NCBI RefSeq assembly: GCF_018070325.1
Contig: NZ_JAGPXY010000003.1
Location: 124,001-188,000 of the forward strand
Length of the DNA stretch: 64,000 nucleotides
Direction: 5' to 3'
From: Micromonospora sp. H61
GTDB lineage: Bacteria > Actinomycetota > Actinomycetes > Mycobacteriales > Micromonosporaceae
Part shown: positions 35,472-44,764 of the stretch, one piece after another
Numbering within the stretch: the first letter of the stretch is position 1
Layout of the letters: each line of letters opens with the position of its first letter
Notes under the pieces: generated by a model
What the model saw: only the letters and a program-made list of their open reading frames with translations
The model's database searches: none
What the model was told of the DNA's origin: nothing
Program-made: the position numbers and the translations under genes

Positions 35472-37094
35472 ATGACGGAGCGGATCGAGGGTCACGGCGG
35501 CGAGTTGGCGCTCGCGGCACTACGCGCGCACGGCGTACGGGAGATGTTCACGCTGTCCGGCGGGCACGTCTTCCCGCTCTACGACGCCGCGTACAAGACC
35601 GACTTCCCGATCTACGACGTCCGGCACGAGCAGTCCGCGGTCTTCGCCGCCGAGGCGGTCGCCAAGCTCCAGCGCCGCCCCGGTCTCGCCGTGCTCACCG
35701 CCGGGCCCGGTGTCACAAACGGCATCTCCGGCATGACCAGCGCGTTCTTCAACGCCTCGCCGGTGCTGGTGCTAGGCGGGCGCGCGCCCGCGTTCCGCTG
35801 GGGCTCGGGCAGCCTCCAGGAGATGGACCACCTGCCGCTGGTCGCCCCGGTCACCAAGCACGCCGAGACGGTGTTCAGCACCGACGACATCCCGCGTGCG
35901 GTGGGTGCGGCGCTCAACGCCGCGCTCACCCCGCACCGCGGCCCGGCCTTCCTCGACTTTCCGCTGGAGACGGTCTTCTCGGTCGCCGAGGCCGACTTGC
36001 CCACCGTGACGGGTGTCGACCCGATCGCCCCGGACCCGGAGGAGGTCGGCCGCGCGGCGATGCTCATCGCCGGGGCGCAGCGGCCGGTCATCATCGCCGG
36101 CTCCGACGTGTACGCGGGCGACGCGGTCGCCGCGCTGCGCGAGGCGGCCGAGGCGTTGCAGGTGCCGGTCTTCACAAACGGCATGGGTCGCGGCTCGCTC
36201 CCGCCGGAGCACCCGCTGGCGTTCGCCAAGGCTCGTCGGGCCGCGCTCTCCGGCGCCGACGTGGTCGTGGTGGTGGGCACCCCGCTGGACTTCCGGCTCA
36301 GCTTCGGCGACTTCGGTGACGCCAAGGTGGTGCACATCGTCGACGCCCCCAGCCAGCGGGCGACGCACGTGCAGCCGGCCGCCGCCCCCGCCGGTGACCT
36401 GCGCCTGATCCTGTCCGCGCTGGCCGATCACTCCGGTGACCGGGCCGACCATTCCGACTGGATCGCTGACCTGCGCGTCGCCGAGGACGCGGCGAAGGCT
36501 CGCGACGCCGCGGAGATGGCCGCCGAGACCGACCCGATCCGCCCGGCCCGGATCTACGGCGAGCTGCGTCGGGCGCTCGCCCCGGACGCGATCACCATCG
36601 GCGACGGCGGCGACTTCGTGTCGTACGCCGGGCGGTACCTGGAGCCGGCCCAGCCCGGCACGTGGCTGGACCCGGGCCCGTACGGCTGCCTGGGCACCGG
36701 CATGGGCTACGCGATGGGCGCCCGGGTCAGTCACCCGGACCGGCAGATCTGCGTGCTGATGGGCGACGGCGCTGCCGGCTTCTCGCTGATGGACGTCGAG
36801 TCGCTGGTCCGCCAGAAGCTGCCGGTGGTGATCGTCGTCGGAAACAACGGCATCTGGGGGCTGGAGAAGCACCCGATGCGGGCCATGTACGGCTACGACG
36901 TGGCCGCCGACCTCCAGCCGGAGCTGCGGTACGACACGGTGGTCAGCGCGCTCGGCGGGGCGGGGGAGACGGTCGCCAAGGCGGCCGACCTGGGCCCGGC
37001 GCTCCAGCGGGCGTTCGACTCCGGAGTGCCGTACCTGGTGAACGTGCTCACCGACCCGACCGACGCGTACCCCCGGTCGTCGAACCTGGCCTGA
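35472..37094 (+). CDS. Acetolactate synthase-like ThDP enzyme
   Basis: 540 residues. The three ThDP-enzyme domains are present: Pyr domain with the activating Glu in YDVRHEQSAVFAAEA near 50, a central domain, and the PP domain with GDGAAGFSLMDVESL and NN near 430. LSGGHVFPLYDA and LQEMDHLPLVAPVTKHAE are closer in style to ILVBL/2-hydroxyacyl-CoA lyase-type proteins than to the anabolic IlvB. No IlvN subunit or ilvC is near. It lies after an enoyl-CoA hydratase, so a role in acyl-CoA or hydroxy-acid breakdown is possible. Start at ATG 35472 with GGGAGCG upstream. Confidence 0.8.
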   Translation: MTERIEGHGGELALAALRAHGVREMFTLSGGHVFPLYDAAYKTDFPIYDVRHEQSAVFAAEAVAKLQRRPGLAVLTAGPGVTNGISGMTSAFFNASPVLVLGGRAPAFRWGSGSLQEMDHLPLVAPVTKHAETVFSTDDIPRAVGAALNAALTPHRGPAFLDFPLETVFSVAEADLPTVTGVDPIAPDPEEVGRAAMLIAGAQRPVIIAGSDVYAGDAVAALREAAEALQVPVFTNGMGRGSLPPEHPLAFAKARRAALSGADVVVVVGTPLDFRLSFGDFGDAKVVHIVDAPSQRATHVQPAAAPAGDLRLILSALADHSGDRADHSDWIADLRVAEDAAKARDAAEMAAETDPIRPARIYGELRRALAPDAITIGDGGDFVSYAGRYLEPAQPGTWLDPGPYGCLGTGMGYAMGARVSHPDRQICVLMGDGAAGFSLMDVESLVRQKLPVVIVVGNNGIWGLEKHPMRAMYGYDVAADLQPELRYDTVVSALGGAGETVAKAADLGPALQRAFDSGVPYLVNVLTDPTDAYPRSSNLA

Positions 37095-37136
37095 GTCGCA
37101 CCCGCCGCCGTCGTCGCTCCTGCGCCGGCGGCGCGT

Positions 37137-37553
37137 TCACACCTCCGGTCGGTCGCCCTCGCGCGGCGGCTCACCGTCACGGCGGCGCAGGTCGTCCTCG
37201 CGCCGCCGCAGGTCTTCCTCCCAGCGCTGGAACAGCTCCTGGTCCTGCTGCTGGGCGCGTTCCTCGACGGAGCGCAGGAACTCCGGGTCGTCGTCGGGGG
37301 CCACCGGCCGAGGGCGCTGCCGTTCGCCGCCGCCGGTGCCGCCCGGCCAGCCCTTACGGGTGCCGGGGCTGGGCTCCCGGCCGACGATGAACCAGGCGAT
37401 CGAGCCGACCAGCGGGAAGAACAAGATGATCAGCACCCAGGCGATCCGGGGAAGGGCGCGGATCTTGCCCTCCTCGGCGGAGAGACAGCTGATCAGCGCG
37501 CAGACGGCGAGGACAATCTGCACCAGGAAGAGGAGTACGCCAAGCCGGGCCAT
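37137..37553 (-). CDS. PLDc_N-type membrane protein with charged tail
   Basis: 138 residues. Two N-terminal helices (about 4-24 and 36-57) enclose the LPRIAWVLIILFFPLVGSIAWFIVGR motif of the phospholipase D-nuclease N-terminal domain, here without any nuclease. The C-terminal 70 residues are a charged helix rich in Arg and Glu (RWEEDLRRREDDLRRR). Start at ATG 37553. Function unknown. Confidence 0.8.
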   Translation of the reverse strand: MARLGVLLFLVQIVLAVCALISCLSAEEGKIRALPRIAWVLIILFFPLVGSIAWFIVGREPSPGTRKGWPGGTGGGERQRPRPVAPDDDPEFLRSVEERAQQQDQELFQRWEEDLRRREDDLRRRDGEPPREGDRPEV

Positions 37554-37580
37554 GCACCCATGATGACGCACCGGCGCGCG

Positions 37581-37886
37581 TCACCACAGTCCGCGCAGCA
37601 CCAGCAGCACTCCCAGTAACGCCAGCACCACAGTGCCCACCGTGACCAGGGGAAGTGTCCGGCCGCCGGTGCGGGCCGGACCCGTTCCGGTACCCCGTGG
37701 CCAGCAGAGCACCAGCAGGGCGCCCCACACCAGAACGGTGCCGCCGGCGATCAGCGCACCGGTCGCGTCGCCGGTCGACGCCAGCCGGACGGCGAGCACG
37801 CTCACCACGGTCACCGTGAGCAGGGTGCGCCGCCAGGCCAGCCGGGTCCGCTCCGGTTGCAGCCCCGGGTCGCGTCCGGTGCTCAC
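37581..37886 (-). CDS. DUF202 membrane protein (short)
   Basis: 101 residues, three helices. LQPERTRLAWRRTLLT is the DUF202 opening. GTG start overlaps the stop of the longer DUF202 gene upstream (GTGA). The two may form a heteromeric membrane complex. Confidence 0.85.
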   Translation of the reverse strand: MSTGRDPGLQPERTRLAWRRTLLTVTVVSVLAVRLASTGDATGALIAGGTVLVWGALLVLCWPRGTGTGPARTGGRTLPLVTVGTVVLALLGVLLVLRGLW

Positions 37887-38275
37887 TGCTCGCCGACCGC
37901 CCGCATCAGGACGGCGACCACCAGCAGCAACGCGCCGACGCCGACGGCGAGCGCCAGGACGGCGGGGAACCGGGACGCGGGCAGCTCTTGACCGAGCCGG
38001 ATGGCCCGCTCGGTACGCGACCAGTGGTCCACCGCGCGGATCGCGACCGCCGCGCCGAGCAGCAGCAACGCCACAGCGATCACCTCCCGCAGGTGGCTCA
38101 TCGGCAGGGGTGGCAGGAACTGCGCGGCGGCCAACCCGCCCCCGACCAGCGCCAACCCGGTGCGCAGCCAGGCGAGGAAGGTCCGTTCGTTGGCCAGGGA
38201 GAAGCGGTAGTCCGGTGTTTCACCGACCGAGCCCAGCTCCGCCGGGTCGAACCACCGCCTGATCGCCTCCCACAC
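37883..38275 (-). CDS. YidH-like DUF202 membrane protein
   Basis: 130 residues, three helices. YRFSLANERTFLAWLRTGLALVGGGLAAAQFLPP is the YidH/DUF202 signature. First of a two-gene DUF202 pair; GTG start. Family function is not known, though such pairs are widespread. Confidence 0.87.
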   Translation of the reverse strand: MWEAIRRWFDPAELGSVGETPDYRFSLANERTFLAWLRTGLALVGGGLAAAQFLPPLPMSHLREVIAVALLLLGAAVAIRAVDHWSRTERAIRLGQELPASRFPAVLALAVGVGALLLVVAVLMRAVGEQ

Positions 38276-38317
38276 AGTGGGAGATTATCCGCTTCCCATC
38301 CCGCTTAGCCTGGGCCG

Positions 38318-39115
38318 GTGACTGATCTCGACGTACAGACGCTCCGGGCCGCCTACGACAACCAACTCCGTCCGGAGATCCCCGACCCGGTTCCGGCCGG
38401 GGTGACGGTGGAGCGGGACGGGCCGCTGGTCCGGATCTCCGGGCTCGACTCCGGTGGCTTCATCACCTACCGCGACCTGGGCGGGTTGACCGGCGACGCG
38501 CTGGACGAGCTGATCGCCCGGCAGGTGCGGTTGTGCAGCGAGCGGGGCGAGTCGGCGGAGTGGAAGCTCAACGAGCACGACGAACCGGCGGACCTGGCGG
38601 ACCGGCTGCGGGCGGCCGGCTTCGTGCCGGAGGACCGGGAGACCGTCGTGGTCGGCCCGGTCGCGCCGCTCGCCGCCGCGCTGCCGGTCGTCCCCGAGGG
38701 GGTACGCCTGCGTGAGGTGACGTCCCGGGAGGACCTGGAGCGGATCGCCGCCATGGAGGAGGAGGTCTGGCAGGAGGACCGGTCGCACCTGGTGTGGGGC
38801 CTGGCCAAGGAGATCGACGCCGACCCGCACTCGATCACAGTGGTGGTGGCCGAGGCGGACGCGACGGTGGTGAGCGCCGGCTGGGTGCGCTTCGCTCCGA
38901 ACACCGGCTTCGCCACCCTGTGGGGTGGGTCCACACTGCCGCAGTGGCGTCGCAAGGGCATCTACCGGGCGCTGGTCACCTACCGGGCCCGGCTCGCCGA
39001 CCAGCGGGGCCGGACGCTGTTGCAGGTCGACGCCTCGGAGGACAGCCGGCCGATCCTGGAGCGACTCGGTCTCGTCCCGATCACCACCACCACCCCGTAC
39101 GTCTACACTCCGTGA
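38318..39115 (+). CDS. GNAT family acetyltransferase
   Basis: 265 residues. An N-terminal helical domain is followed by a GNAT domain with VVVAEADATVVSAGWVRF and the acetyl-CoA loop LPQWRRKGIYRALVTYRARLA, then VDASEDSRPILERLGL. The GTG start has no ribosome binding site; TAGCCT at 38306-38311 ends 6 bases upstream, so a leaderless message is likely. It ends just before the next small gene. Confidence 0.83.
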   Translation: MTDLDVQTLRAAYDNQLRPEIPDPVPAGVTVERDGPLVRISGLDSGGFITYRDLGGLTGDALDELIARQVRLCSERGESAEWKLNEHDEPADLADRLRAAGFVPEDRETVVVGPVAPLAAALPVVPEGVRLREVTSREDLERIAAMEEEVWQEDRSHLVWGLAKEIDADPHSITVVVAEADATVVSAGWVRFAPNTGFATLWGGSTLPQWRRKGIYRALVTYRARLADQRGRTLLQVDASEDSRPILERLGLVPITTTTPYVYTP

Positions 39116-39117
39116 TC

Positions 39118-39525
39118 ATGGAACAGCGGTTGACGGACGAGGAGCGGCTGACCCTCAAGACGGGTGCCTTCGGCGCGGTCTTCCTGGTCTCCAACGCCGA
39201 CCCCGGTGTGCTGGGGGTGATCCGGGAGAGCATCGCCGCCTCCGGCGCGCTGGCCGACGCCAGTGGCACGGTCAAGGAGGCGCTGACCACCGGCCCGCTT
39301 CCGCGACTTCCCCGGGACTCGCAGCTGGAGATCGAGTCGGTGGTACTGCCGGCGCTGGGGCAGGCTGTGCGGATCCTGCGTGAGAAGTCCCCACGGGACG
39401 TGGACGCGTACCGCGAACTGGTGTTGGCCGCGGCGGACCAGGTGGCCCGGGCGCACGACGGGGTGGCGCCCGCCGAGGCGGCGGCCATCGACCAGATCCG
39501 GGTCGCGTTGGCCGAGCCGGCCTGA
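39118..39525 (+). CDS. Small helical protein, unknown function
   Basis: 135 residues, starting MEQRLTDEERLTLKTGAFGAVFLVSNADPG. Mostly helical and soluble. No family recognised. It starts 2 bases after the GNAT stop (a GTG at 39112 would overlap it) and lacks a ribosome binding site; TACACT at 39104-39109 could be a -10 for a leaderless message. Confidence 0.65.
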   Translation: MEQRLTDEERLTLKTGAFGAVFLVSNADPGVLGVIRESIAASGALADASGTVKEALTTGPLPRLPRDSQLEIESVVLPALGQAVRILREKSPRDVDAYRELVLAAADQVARAHDGVAPAEAAAIDQIRVALAEPA

Positions 39526-39712
39526 CCGGCCACGCGTCGGTGAGCTGTGTCACTCTGAGTGCTGCGGGAGCGCAACCTACTGGCAGGTAACATTGCGCCG
39601 TGGGCAACTGCACAACCGCCCTCGGTTGACCTGGCGTCGACCGACGCGCGACGCTGCGCCCCAGACCGGGCGAGCGAATCGCAACACCACACAGGAGGGT
39701 CGTCGAAGCGCG

Positions 39713-40492
39713 ATGAACATCGTCGTACTCGTCAAGCAGGTGCCTGATTCGGGCGCGGACCGCAACCTGCGCAATGACGACAACACCGTCGACCGCGGTT
39801 CGGCGAACAACGTGATCAACGAGATGGACGAGTACGCCATCGAGGAGGCGCTGAAGATCAAGGAGGCGCACGGCGGCGAGGTCACCATCCTGACCATGGG
39901 TCCGGACCGGGCGACCGAGTCGATCCGCAAGGCGCTCTCCATGGGCCCGGACAAAGCCGTGCACGTGCTGGACGACGCCCTGCACGGCTCGTGCGCCGTC
40001 GCCACCTCGAAGGTGCTCGCCGCCGCGCTCGGTCAGCTCAATGCCGACCTGGTCATCTGCGGTGCCGAGTCCACCGACGGTCGGGTCCAGGTCATGCCGC
40101 ACATGATCGCCGAGCGGCTGGGCGTCGCGGCGCTCACCGGTGCCCGCAAGCTCACCGTCGACGGCGCCACGCTGACCGTCGAGCGGCAGACCGAGGAGGG
40201 CTACGAGGTGGTCACCGCTGCCACCCCGGCCGTGGTCTCCGTCTGGGACACCATCAACGAGCCGCGCTACCCCTCCTTCAAGGGCATCATGGCCGCCAAG
40301 AAGAAGCCGGTGCAGACGCTCTCGCTGGCCGAACTCGGGGTCGCGGCCGACGAGGTGGGCTTCGACGGCGCCACCAGCGCCGTCGTCGAGCACACCAAGC
40401 GCCCCCCGCGCTCCGGCGGCGCCAAGATCACTGACGAGGGCGAGGGCGGCGTCAAGCTGGTCGAGTTCCTCGCCACCGAGAAGTTCGTGTGA
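39713..40492 (+). CDS. etfB: Electron transfer flavoprotein beta subunit
   Basis: 259 residues. MNIVVLVKQVPDSG opening and the ETF-beta signature LVICGAESTDGRVQVMPHMIAERLGV are clear; ARKLTVDGATLTVERQTEEGYEVV follows. It carries AMP and, with EtfA, passes electrons from acyl-CoA dehydrogenases to the membrane chain. AGGAGGG is 14 bases from the ATG, a long spacing. Followed 14 bases later by etfA. Confidence 0.95.
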   Translation: MNIVVLVKQVPDSGADRNLRNDDNTVDRGSANNVINEMDEYAIEEALKIKEAHGGEVTILTMGPDRATESIRKALSMGPDKAVHVLDDALHGSCAVATSKVLAAALGQLNADLVICGAESTDGRVQVMPHMIAERLGVAALTGARKLTVDGATLTVERQTEEGYEVVTAATPAVVSVWDTINEPRYPSFKGIMAAKKKPVQTLSLAELGVAADEVGFDGATSAVVEHTKRPPRSGGAKITDEGEGGVKLVEFLATEKFV

Positions 40493-40506
40493 GAGGGGGG
40501 TCTGAC

Positions 40507-41466
40507 ATGTCCGAGGTTCTCGTCGTCGTCGAAGCCACAAAGGAATTCGGCGTCAAGAAGGTCACCCTGGAAATGCTCACCCTCGCGCGTGAGCTGGGCA
40601 CCCCGAGCGCTGTGGTGCTGGGCGGCGCCGGCGCCGCCGAGGCGCTGAGCGGCAAGCTGGGCGAGTACGGCGCGGAGAAGATCTACGCCGCCGAGGGTGA
40701 CGAGATCGACGGCTACCTGGTGGCCCCCAAGGCGACAGTGCTGGCCGAGTTGGTCAAGCGGGTGCAGCCGGCCGCCGTGCTGCTGGCGTCGGCCCAGGAG
40801 GGCAAGGAGATCGCCGCCCGGCTCGCCGTCAAGCTCGACAACGGCATCCTGACCGACGTGGTCGGCCTGGACGCCGACGGCACCGCGACCCAGGTCGCCT
40901 TCGCCGGCTCCACCATCGTCAAGTCCAAGGTCACCAAGGGCCTGCCGTTGGTCACCGTCCGGCCCAACTCGGTCACCCCCGCCCCGGCGGCGGCCACCCC
41001 GGCGATCGAGCAGCTCAGCGTGTCGGTCACCGACACCGACAAGCTGGCCACTGTCGTCGAGCGGGTCGCCGAGCAGAAGGGCTCCCGCCCCGAGCTGACC
41101 GAGGCCGGCGTGGTCGTCTCCGGCGGTCGGGGCGTCGGCAACGCCGACAACTTCAAGCTGGTCGAGGAGCTGGCCGACCTGCTCGGCGGCGCCGTCGGCG
41201 CGTCCCGCGCGGCCGTCGACTCCGGCTTCTACCCGCACCAGTTCCAGGTGGGCCAGACCGGTAAGACGGTCTCCCCGCAGCTCTACGTCGCCCTCGGCAT
41301 CTCCGGCGCCATCCAGCACCGGGCCGGCATGCAGACCTCGAAGACCATCGTCGCTGTCAACAAGGACGGCGAGGCGCCGATCTTCGAGCTGGCCGACTTC
41401 GGGGTGGTGGGCGACCTGTTCAAGATCGTCCCGCAGGCCGCCGAGGAGATCCGCAAGCGCAAGTAA
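40507..41466 (+). CDS. etfA: Electron transfer flavoprotein alpha subunit
   Basis: 319 residues. N-terminal domain [19 protein letters not shown]-terminal FAD domain with [14 protein letters not shown] near 205 and the signature [16 protein letters not shown]. It holds the ETF FAD. Start with GGGGGG upstream of ATG. A strong terminator ends the operon. Confidence 0.95.
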   Translation: MSEVLVVVEATKEFGVKKVTLEMLTLARELGTPSAVVLGGAGAAEALSGKLGEYGAEKIYAAEGDEIDGYLVAPKATVLAELVKRVQPAAVLLASAQEGKEIAARLAVKLDNGILTDVVGLDADGTATQVAFAGSTIVKSKVTKGLPLVTVRPNSVTPAPAAATPAIEQLSVSVTDTDKLATVVERVAEQKGSRPELTEAGVVVSGGRGVGNADNFKLVEELADLLGGAVGASRAAVDSGFYPHQFQVGQTGKTVSPQLYVALGISGAIQHRAGMQTSKTIVAVNKDGEAPIFELADFGVVGDLFKIVPQAAEEIRKRK

Positions 41467-41480
41467 GCCAGCGATACGTC

Positions 41481-41510
41481 AGTGGCCGCCCGTTCGCACG
41501 GGCGGCCACT
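41481..41510. terminator. Terminator after etfBA
   Basis: AGTGGCCGCCCG / CGGGCGGCCACT, 12-bp perfect arms around TTCGCA, 14 bases after the stop. Confidence 0.8.
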
Positions 41511-41558
41511 GCCGTTGGGAGCTGATCGGCGAGCCGGGGAGCTGAGCCGGCCCGCCGA

Positions 41559-42392
41559 TCAGCCCGTCAGAGAGCCCCTCAGCAGGCTGTCGCCGGAGTG
41601 GCGGGTGTTGTTGTCGTACTGCTCGGCGGAGACGTCGACCACCGAGTAGCTCTTGAGGTCGACATTCGGGGGCAGGGGTAGCAGCGCGTCCGAGCCGCCA
41701 CCAAGGGTGCCGACCGAGAACATCTCCATCGTCGTCGGATTGATGAGCCAGACCTCGTAGTACCCCGCGACGCTCGGGAGATTCGCCACCTGCAGATGTA
41801 GTTGGCCGTCCTTCAGAACCCGGGCGTCACCCTTGGCCGTCGGCGGGGTCGACCCGTACGCCGCCAGCGGCGCGCTCGCCACCACCACCGGCGGCGGGGT
41901 GGGCGTCGGATCGTCCGGTCGGAGCACCGAGACGGTGCCCACGACGCCGACCGCCGCGGCGGCGGCCGCGGTCACCGCGGTGGCCACCCAACCGGACCAG
42001 CCGCGACCTCGGCGGGATTGCCGCGCCGGGTCCAGTCGGGTCACCGTCGACTCGGCCGCCGCGCCGAAGGTCTGCTCGGCCGTCGTTGTCTCGGCCTGCT
42101 CGGCGGTCGTGGGGTCGGCCTGCTCGGGCACCCGGTGTCGACGGGTCTCGGTCAGCAACGGCCCGGCCTCCGCGGCCCTGACCTGGGCTTCGATGCCCTG
42201 CCAGACGTGCTCCGGCGGGTCGGGCAGGTCAGCCAGGCCCTGCGTCTCGGTGCCGAGCCCCGCCACCTGTCGAAGGCTCGCGACCTCCGCGCGGCAGAGC
42301 GCGCAGGTGCCGAGGTGGGTGCTCTCCCCGTCGTCCGCCTCGCTCTCACCGAGTGCCAGAAATACCAGCCGGTCGTGGTCCAGGTGCTGCAC
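41559..42392 (-). CDS. Anti-sigma factor (RskA-type)
   Basis: 277 residues. A cytoplasmic zinc anti-sigma domain (THLGTCALCRAEV near 26-38, the H-x3-C-x2-C motif), a single membrane helix (about 134-156), and an outer RskA-like domain with YYEVWLINPTTMEMFSVGTL. It holds the partner sigma factor at the membrane until a signal releases it. It overlaps the sigma gene by 47 bases. Confidence 0.9.
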   Translation of the reverse strand: MQHLDHDRLVFLALGESEADDGESTHLGTCALCRAEVASLRQVAGLGTETQGLADLPDPPEHVWQGIEAQVRAAEAGPLLTETRRHRVPEQADPTTAEQAETTTAEQTFGAAAESTVTRLDPARQSRRGRGWSGWVATAVTAAAAAAVGVVGTVSVLRPDDPTPTPPPVVVASAPLAAYGSTPPTAKGDARVLKDGQLHLQVANLPSVAGYYEVWLINPTTMEMFSVGTLGGGSDALLPLPPNVDLKSYSVVDVSAEQYDNNTRHSGDSLLRGSLTG

Positions 42393-42948
42393 CGTCCACC
42401 TCCCATCTGCGTTTCAAGCTCGCCATGCCGCGTCGGATGTGACTCTTCACGGTGCCCAACGGCACGCCGGTCACAGTGGCTATCTGCTGGTGTGTCAGGT
42501 CGTCGTAGAAGGCCAGCTCCAGCATTCGTCGCTGGTCGTCCGGGAGACGAGCCAGCTCGTCGGCGATCACCAACCGGTCCACCACGCGGTCCGGGTCCGG
42601 TTGGGTCTGCGCCGGCTCGGGCAGCTGTCGGACCGTCTCCACCACCCGGCTCTCCCGGGCCGAGGCGCGCATCCGGTCGATCACCTTCCGCCGGCCGATG
42701 CCGAGCAACCAACCGATCAGCGACCCCTTGGCCGGGTCGAACGTGTCGCGACCCAGCCAGGCGGCGACGAACGTCGCCTGGGTGACGTCCTCGGCGTCGC
42801 TGCGGTTCGCCAGCATGGACGTGGCCAGGTGGAGCACGGCACGACCGTAGCGGTCGTACGCCTCGCGGAGCGCCACGTCGTCGCCGTCGCGGAACCTGCG
42901 GTCGAGGTCGTCCACCGGAGGGTCCGGTTCCTGTCGTAGCGCCGTCAT
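42346..42948 (-). CDS. ECF RNA polymerase sigma factor (SigK-like)
   Basis: 200 residues. Region 2 is visible as YGRAVLHLATSMLANRSDAEDVTQATFVAAW, region 4 as LPDDQRRMLELAFYDDLTHQQIATVTGVPLGTVKSHIRRGMASLKR. Start at ATG 42948; a longer in-frame start has weak support. Paired with the overlapping RskA-type anti-sigma. It is divergent from the DUF4397-sortase pair, which may be among its targets. Confidence 0.9.
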   Translation of the reverse strand: MTALRQEPDPPVDDLDRRFRDGDDVALREAYDRYGRAVLHLATSMLANRSDAEDVTQATFVAAWLGRDTFDPAKGSLIGWLLGIGRRKVIDRMRASARESRVVETVRQLPEPAQTQPDPDRVVDRLVIADELARLPDDQRRMLELAFYDDLTHQQIATVTGVPLGTVKSHIRRGMASLKRRWEVDGAAPGPRPAGISGTR

Positions 42949-43178
42949 CGGGCGGCTCGCCTTCGATGGGGCATGCCCGACTGTAGCTGCCACAGTCCCC
43001 GCCCCACTTCCCCGGTCGATGTCATCTCACCAGCTCTTCGTCTCCCGACCCCGTTCCGGATGCGGTCGGGGCCGGAAAAGAAAAGTGCCTGCGGCGCGCA
43101 TCCACCCGTCCGACAGCCGGCGTAACCCGTTCTGCAAGCCAGGCCTGACGAATCAGCACCAAATATCAGGAGGCAGAC

Positions 43179-44009
43179 ATGCAGCTCTCGTACTTCCGTC
43201 GGGTCGCCGCGGGCGGCGCGGTCGCCGCGCTGGCCTTCGCCGGCGTCGGCGCCCTCACCGCCGGCCCCGCGTACGCCGCCACGTCGAAGGTCTCCATCGT
43301 GCACGGCATCCCGGACACCCCGGTCGACGTCTACGTCAACGGCAAGAAGACGCTGGACAACTTCAAGCCCGGCGACGTCGCCGGCCCGCTGAACCTGGAG
43401 GAGGGCGACTACGACATCGCGCTCACCAAGCCGGGCGAGCCGATCGGCAGCGCGATCCTCACTGTCGACGACGCAGCGGTGCCGGGCGGTGCGAACATCA
43501 GCATCGCGGCCCACCTCGACGCCACCGGCCAGCCGAAGATCACCCCGTTCGTGAACGACGTCTCGAAGGTCGACGCCGGCAAGGCGCGGCTGATCGTCCG
43601 GCACACCGCCGCTGCCCCGGCGGTCGACGTGCGCGCCGGTGGCACCCCGGTCTTCGAGGACCTCACCAACCCGAACGAGGCCAAGGGCGACGTCGACGCG
43701 GGCGAGGTGAAGGCGGACGTGGTGCTGGCCGGCACCGACACCGTGGCCATCGGCCCGGCGGATCTCAACCTCAAGGAGGGCACCGCCACGATCGTCTACG
43801 CGATCGGCTCCGCCGAGGGCAAGACCCTCGACGTGGTGGCCCAGACCATCACCGGCCTGCACTCCGCACCGGGCGGCGTGCCCAGCGGTGACGGCGGCCA
43901 GGCCGGCACGGGCGTGGACACCTGGTGGTACGTGCTCACCGGTGCCGGCGTACTCCTGCTGCTTGGTGGTGGGGTGCGGATGGCGACCGCGCGGACGGGC
44001 CGCACGTGA
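43179..44009 (+). CDS. DUF4397 surface protein
   Basis: 276 residues. Signal peptide (1-31, cut after AYAA), then two DUF4397 units: KVSIVHGIPDTPVDVYVNGKKTLDNFKPGDV and ARLIVRHTAAAPAVDVRAGGTPVFEDL. A Gly-rich segment leads to a C-terminal membrane helix (about 248-266) and Arg tail. No LPxTG is present before the helix, so classical anchoring is not evident. AGGAGG 7 bases upstream of ATG. Coupled (GTGA overlap) to a class F sortase. Confidence 0.87.
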   Translation: MQLSYFRRVAAGGAVAALAFAGVGALTAGPAYAATSKVSIVHGIPDTPVDVYVNGKKTLDNFKPGDVAGPLNLEEGDYDIALTKPGEPIGSAILTVDDAAVPGGANISIAAHLDATGQPKITPFVNDVSKVDAGKARLIVRHTAAAPAVDVRAGGTPVFEDLTNPNEAKGDVDAGEVKADVVLAGTDTVAIGPADLNLKEGTATIVYAIGSAEGKTLDVVAQTITGLHSAPGGVPSGDGGQAGTGVDTWWYVLTGAGVLLLLGGGVRMATARTGRT

Positions 44010-44659
44010 CGGTGCGCAATCGCGGCGCGCTGGCGGCCCTGGCCGCCGGCGTTGCCGCGCTCACCGCCGCCGCCCTGGTGGCGTGCGCCAACCAGCCGGC
44101 CGGGACGGTGGGGGCCGAGGAGGCGAGCACGCTGGCCAGCCCCGCACCGACCGCCGCCAGTGCCCCGTCTGTGCCGGTCACCGCTGGTGAACTGCCCGCC
44201 GGCCCGAAGATCATCCCGCCGGTGCGGCTGCTGATCCCGGCGATCGGCGTCACCGCCACCGTCAACGCGGTCGGCATCAACGAGCGGACCAACGAGTTCG
44301 AGGTGCCGCCGAGCGTCGACCAGATCGGCTGGTACCGGTACGGCCCCGGCCTGGAGGCGGAGGTCGGCTCGGTCGTCATCGCCGGTCACGTGGACAGCGC
44401 CAAGCAGGGCAAGGGGGCGTTCTTCCGGCTGCGTGAGCTGGACCAGGGCGACACGTTGACAGCGACCGGCAGCGACGGCGAGGCGCGGCGCTACCGGGTC
44501 GTCGCCCGGGAGGAGTACGCCAAGACCAAGATCCCACTGGACCGGTACTTCGCCCGCGACGGCAAGCCGCGGCTGACCCTGATCACCTGTGGTGGGCCGT
44601 TCGACGCCAAGGCGCGCAGGTACCGCGACAACATCGTCGTCACCGCGGTGCCCGCCTGA
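44006..44659 (+). CDS. Class F sortase
   Basis: 217 residues. N-terminal signal/lipoprotein-like helix (ALVACANQ, Cys about 30), Ala/Pro linker, then the sortase barrel. Catalytic His in VVIAGHVDSA near 126, Cys in LTLITCGGPF near 192, and Arg in YRDNIVV. It probably joins or anchors surface proteins, with the DUF4397 product as candidate substrate. GTG start overlaps that gene's stop. Confidence 0.88.
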   Translation: MTVRNRGALAALAAGVAALTAAALVACANQPAGTVGAEEASTLASPAPTAASAPSVPVTAGELPAGPKIIPPVRLLIPAIGVTATVNAVGINERTNEFEVPPSVDQIGWYRYGPGLEAEVGSVVIAGHVDSAKQGKGAFFRLRELDQGDTLTATGSDGEARRYRVVAREEYAKTKIPLDRYFARDGKPRLTLITCGGPFDAKARRYRDNIVVTAVPA

Positions 44660-44668
44660 CCGGGTCCA

Positions 44669-44712
44669 CGCGCATCGGGCCGGGGTGGAGTTCCGCCCCG
44701 GCCCGATGCGCG
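44669..44712. terminator. Strong hairpin after the sortase gene
   Basis: Perfect 17-bp arms (44669-44685 and 44696-44712) with a 10-base loop, shortly after the sortase stop. One of the longest perfect stems in the window. Confidence 0.85.
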
Positions 44713-44764
44713 CAGTCCCCTCCGGCATCCGGTCCCCAAGGTGTCGGCCGTACGCTGAACGGCG

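Noticed and set aside
43860..44009. LPxTG sorting signal in the DUF4397 protein
   Set aside because: No LPxTG or close variant is visible before the C-terminal helix.
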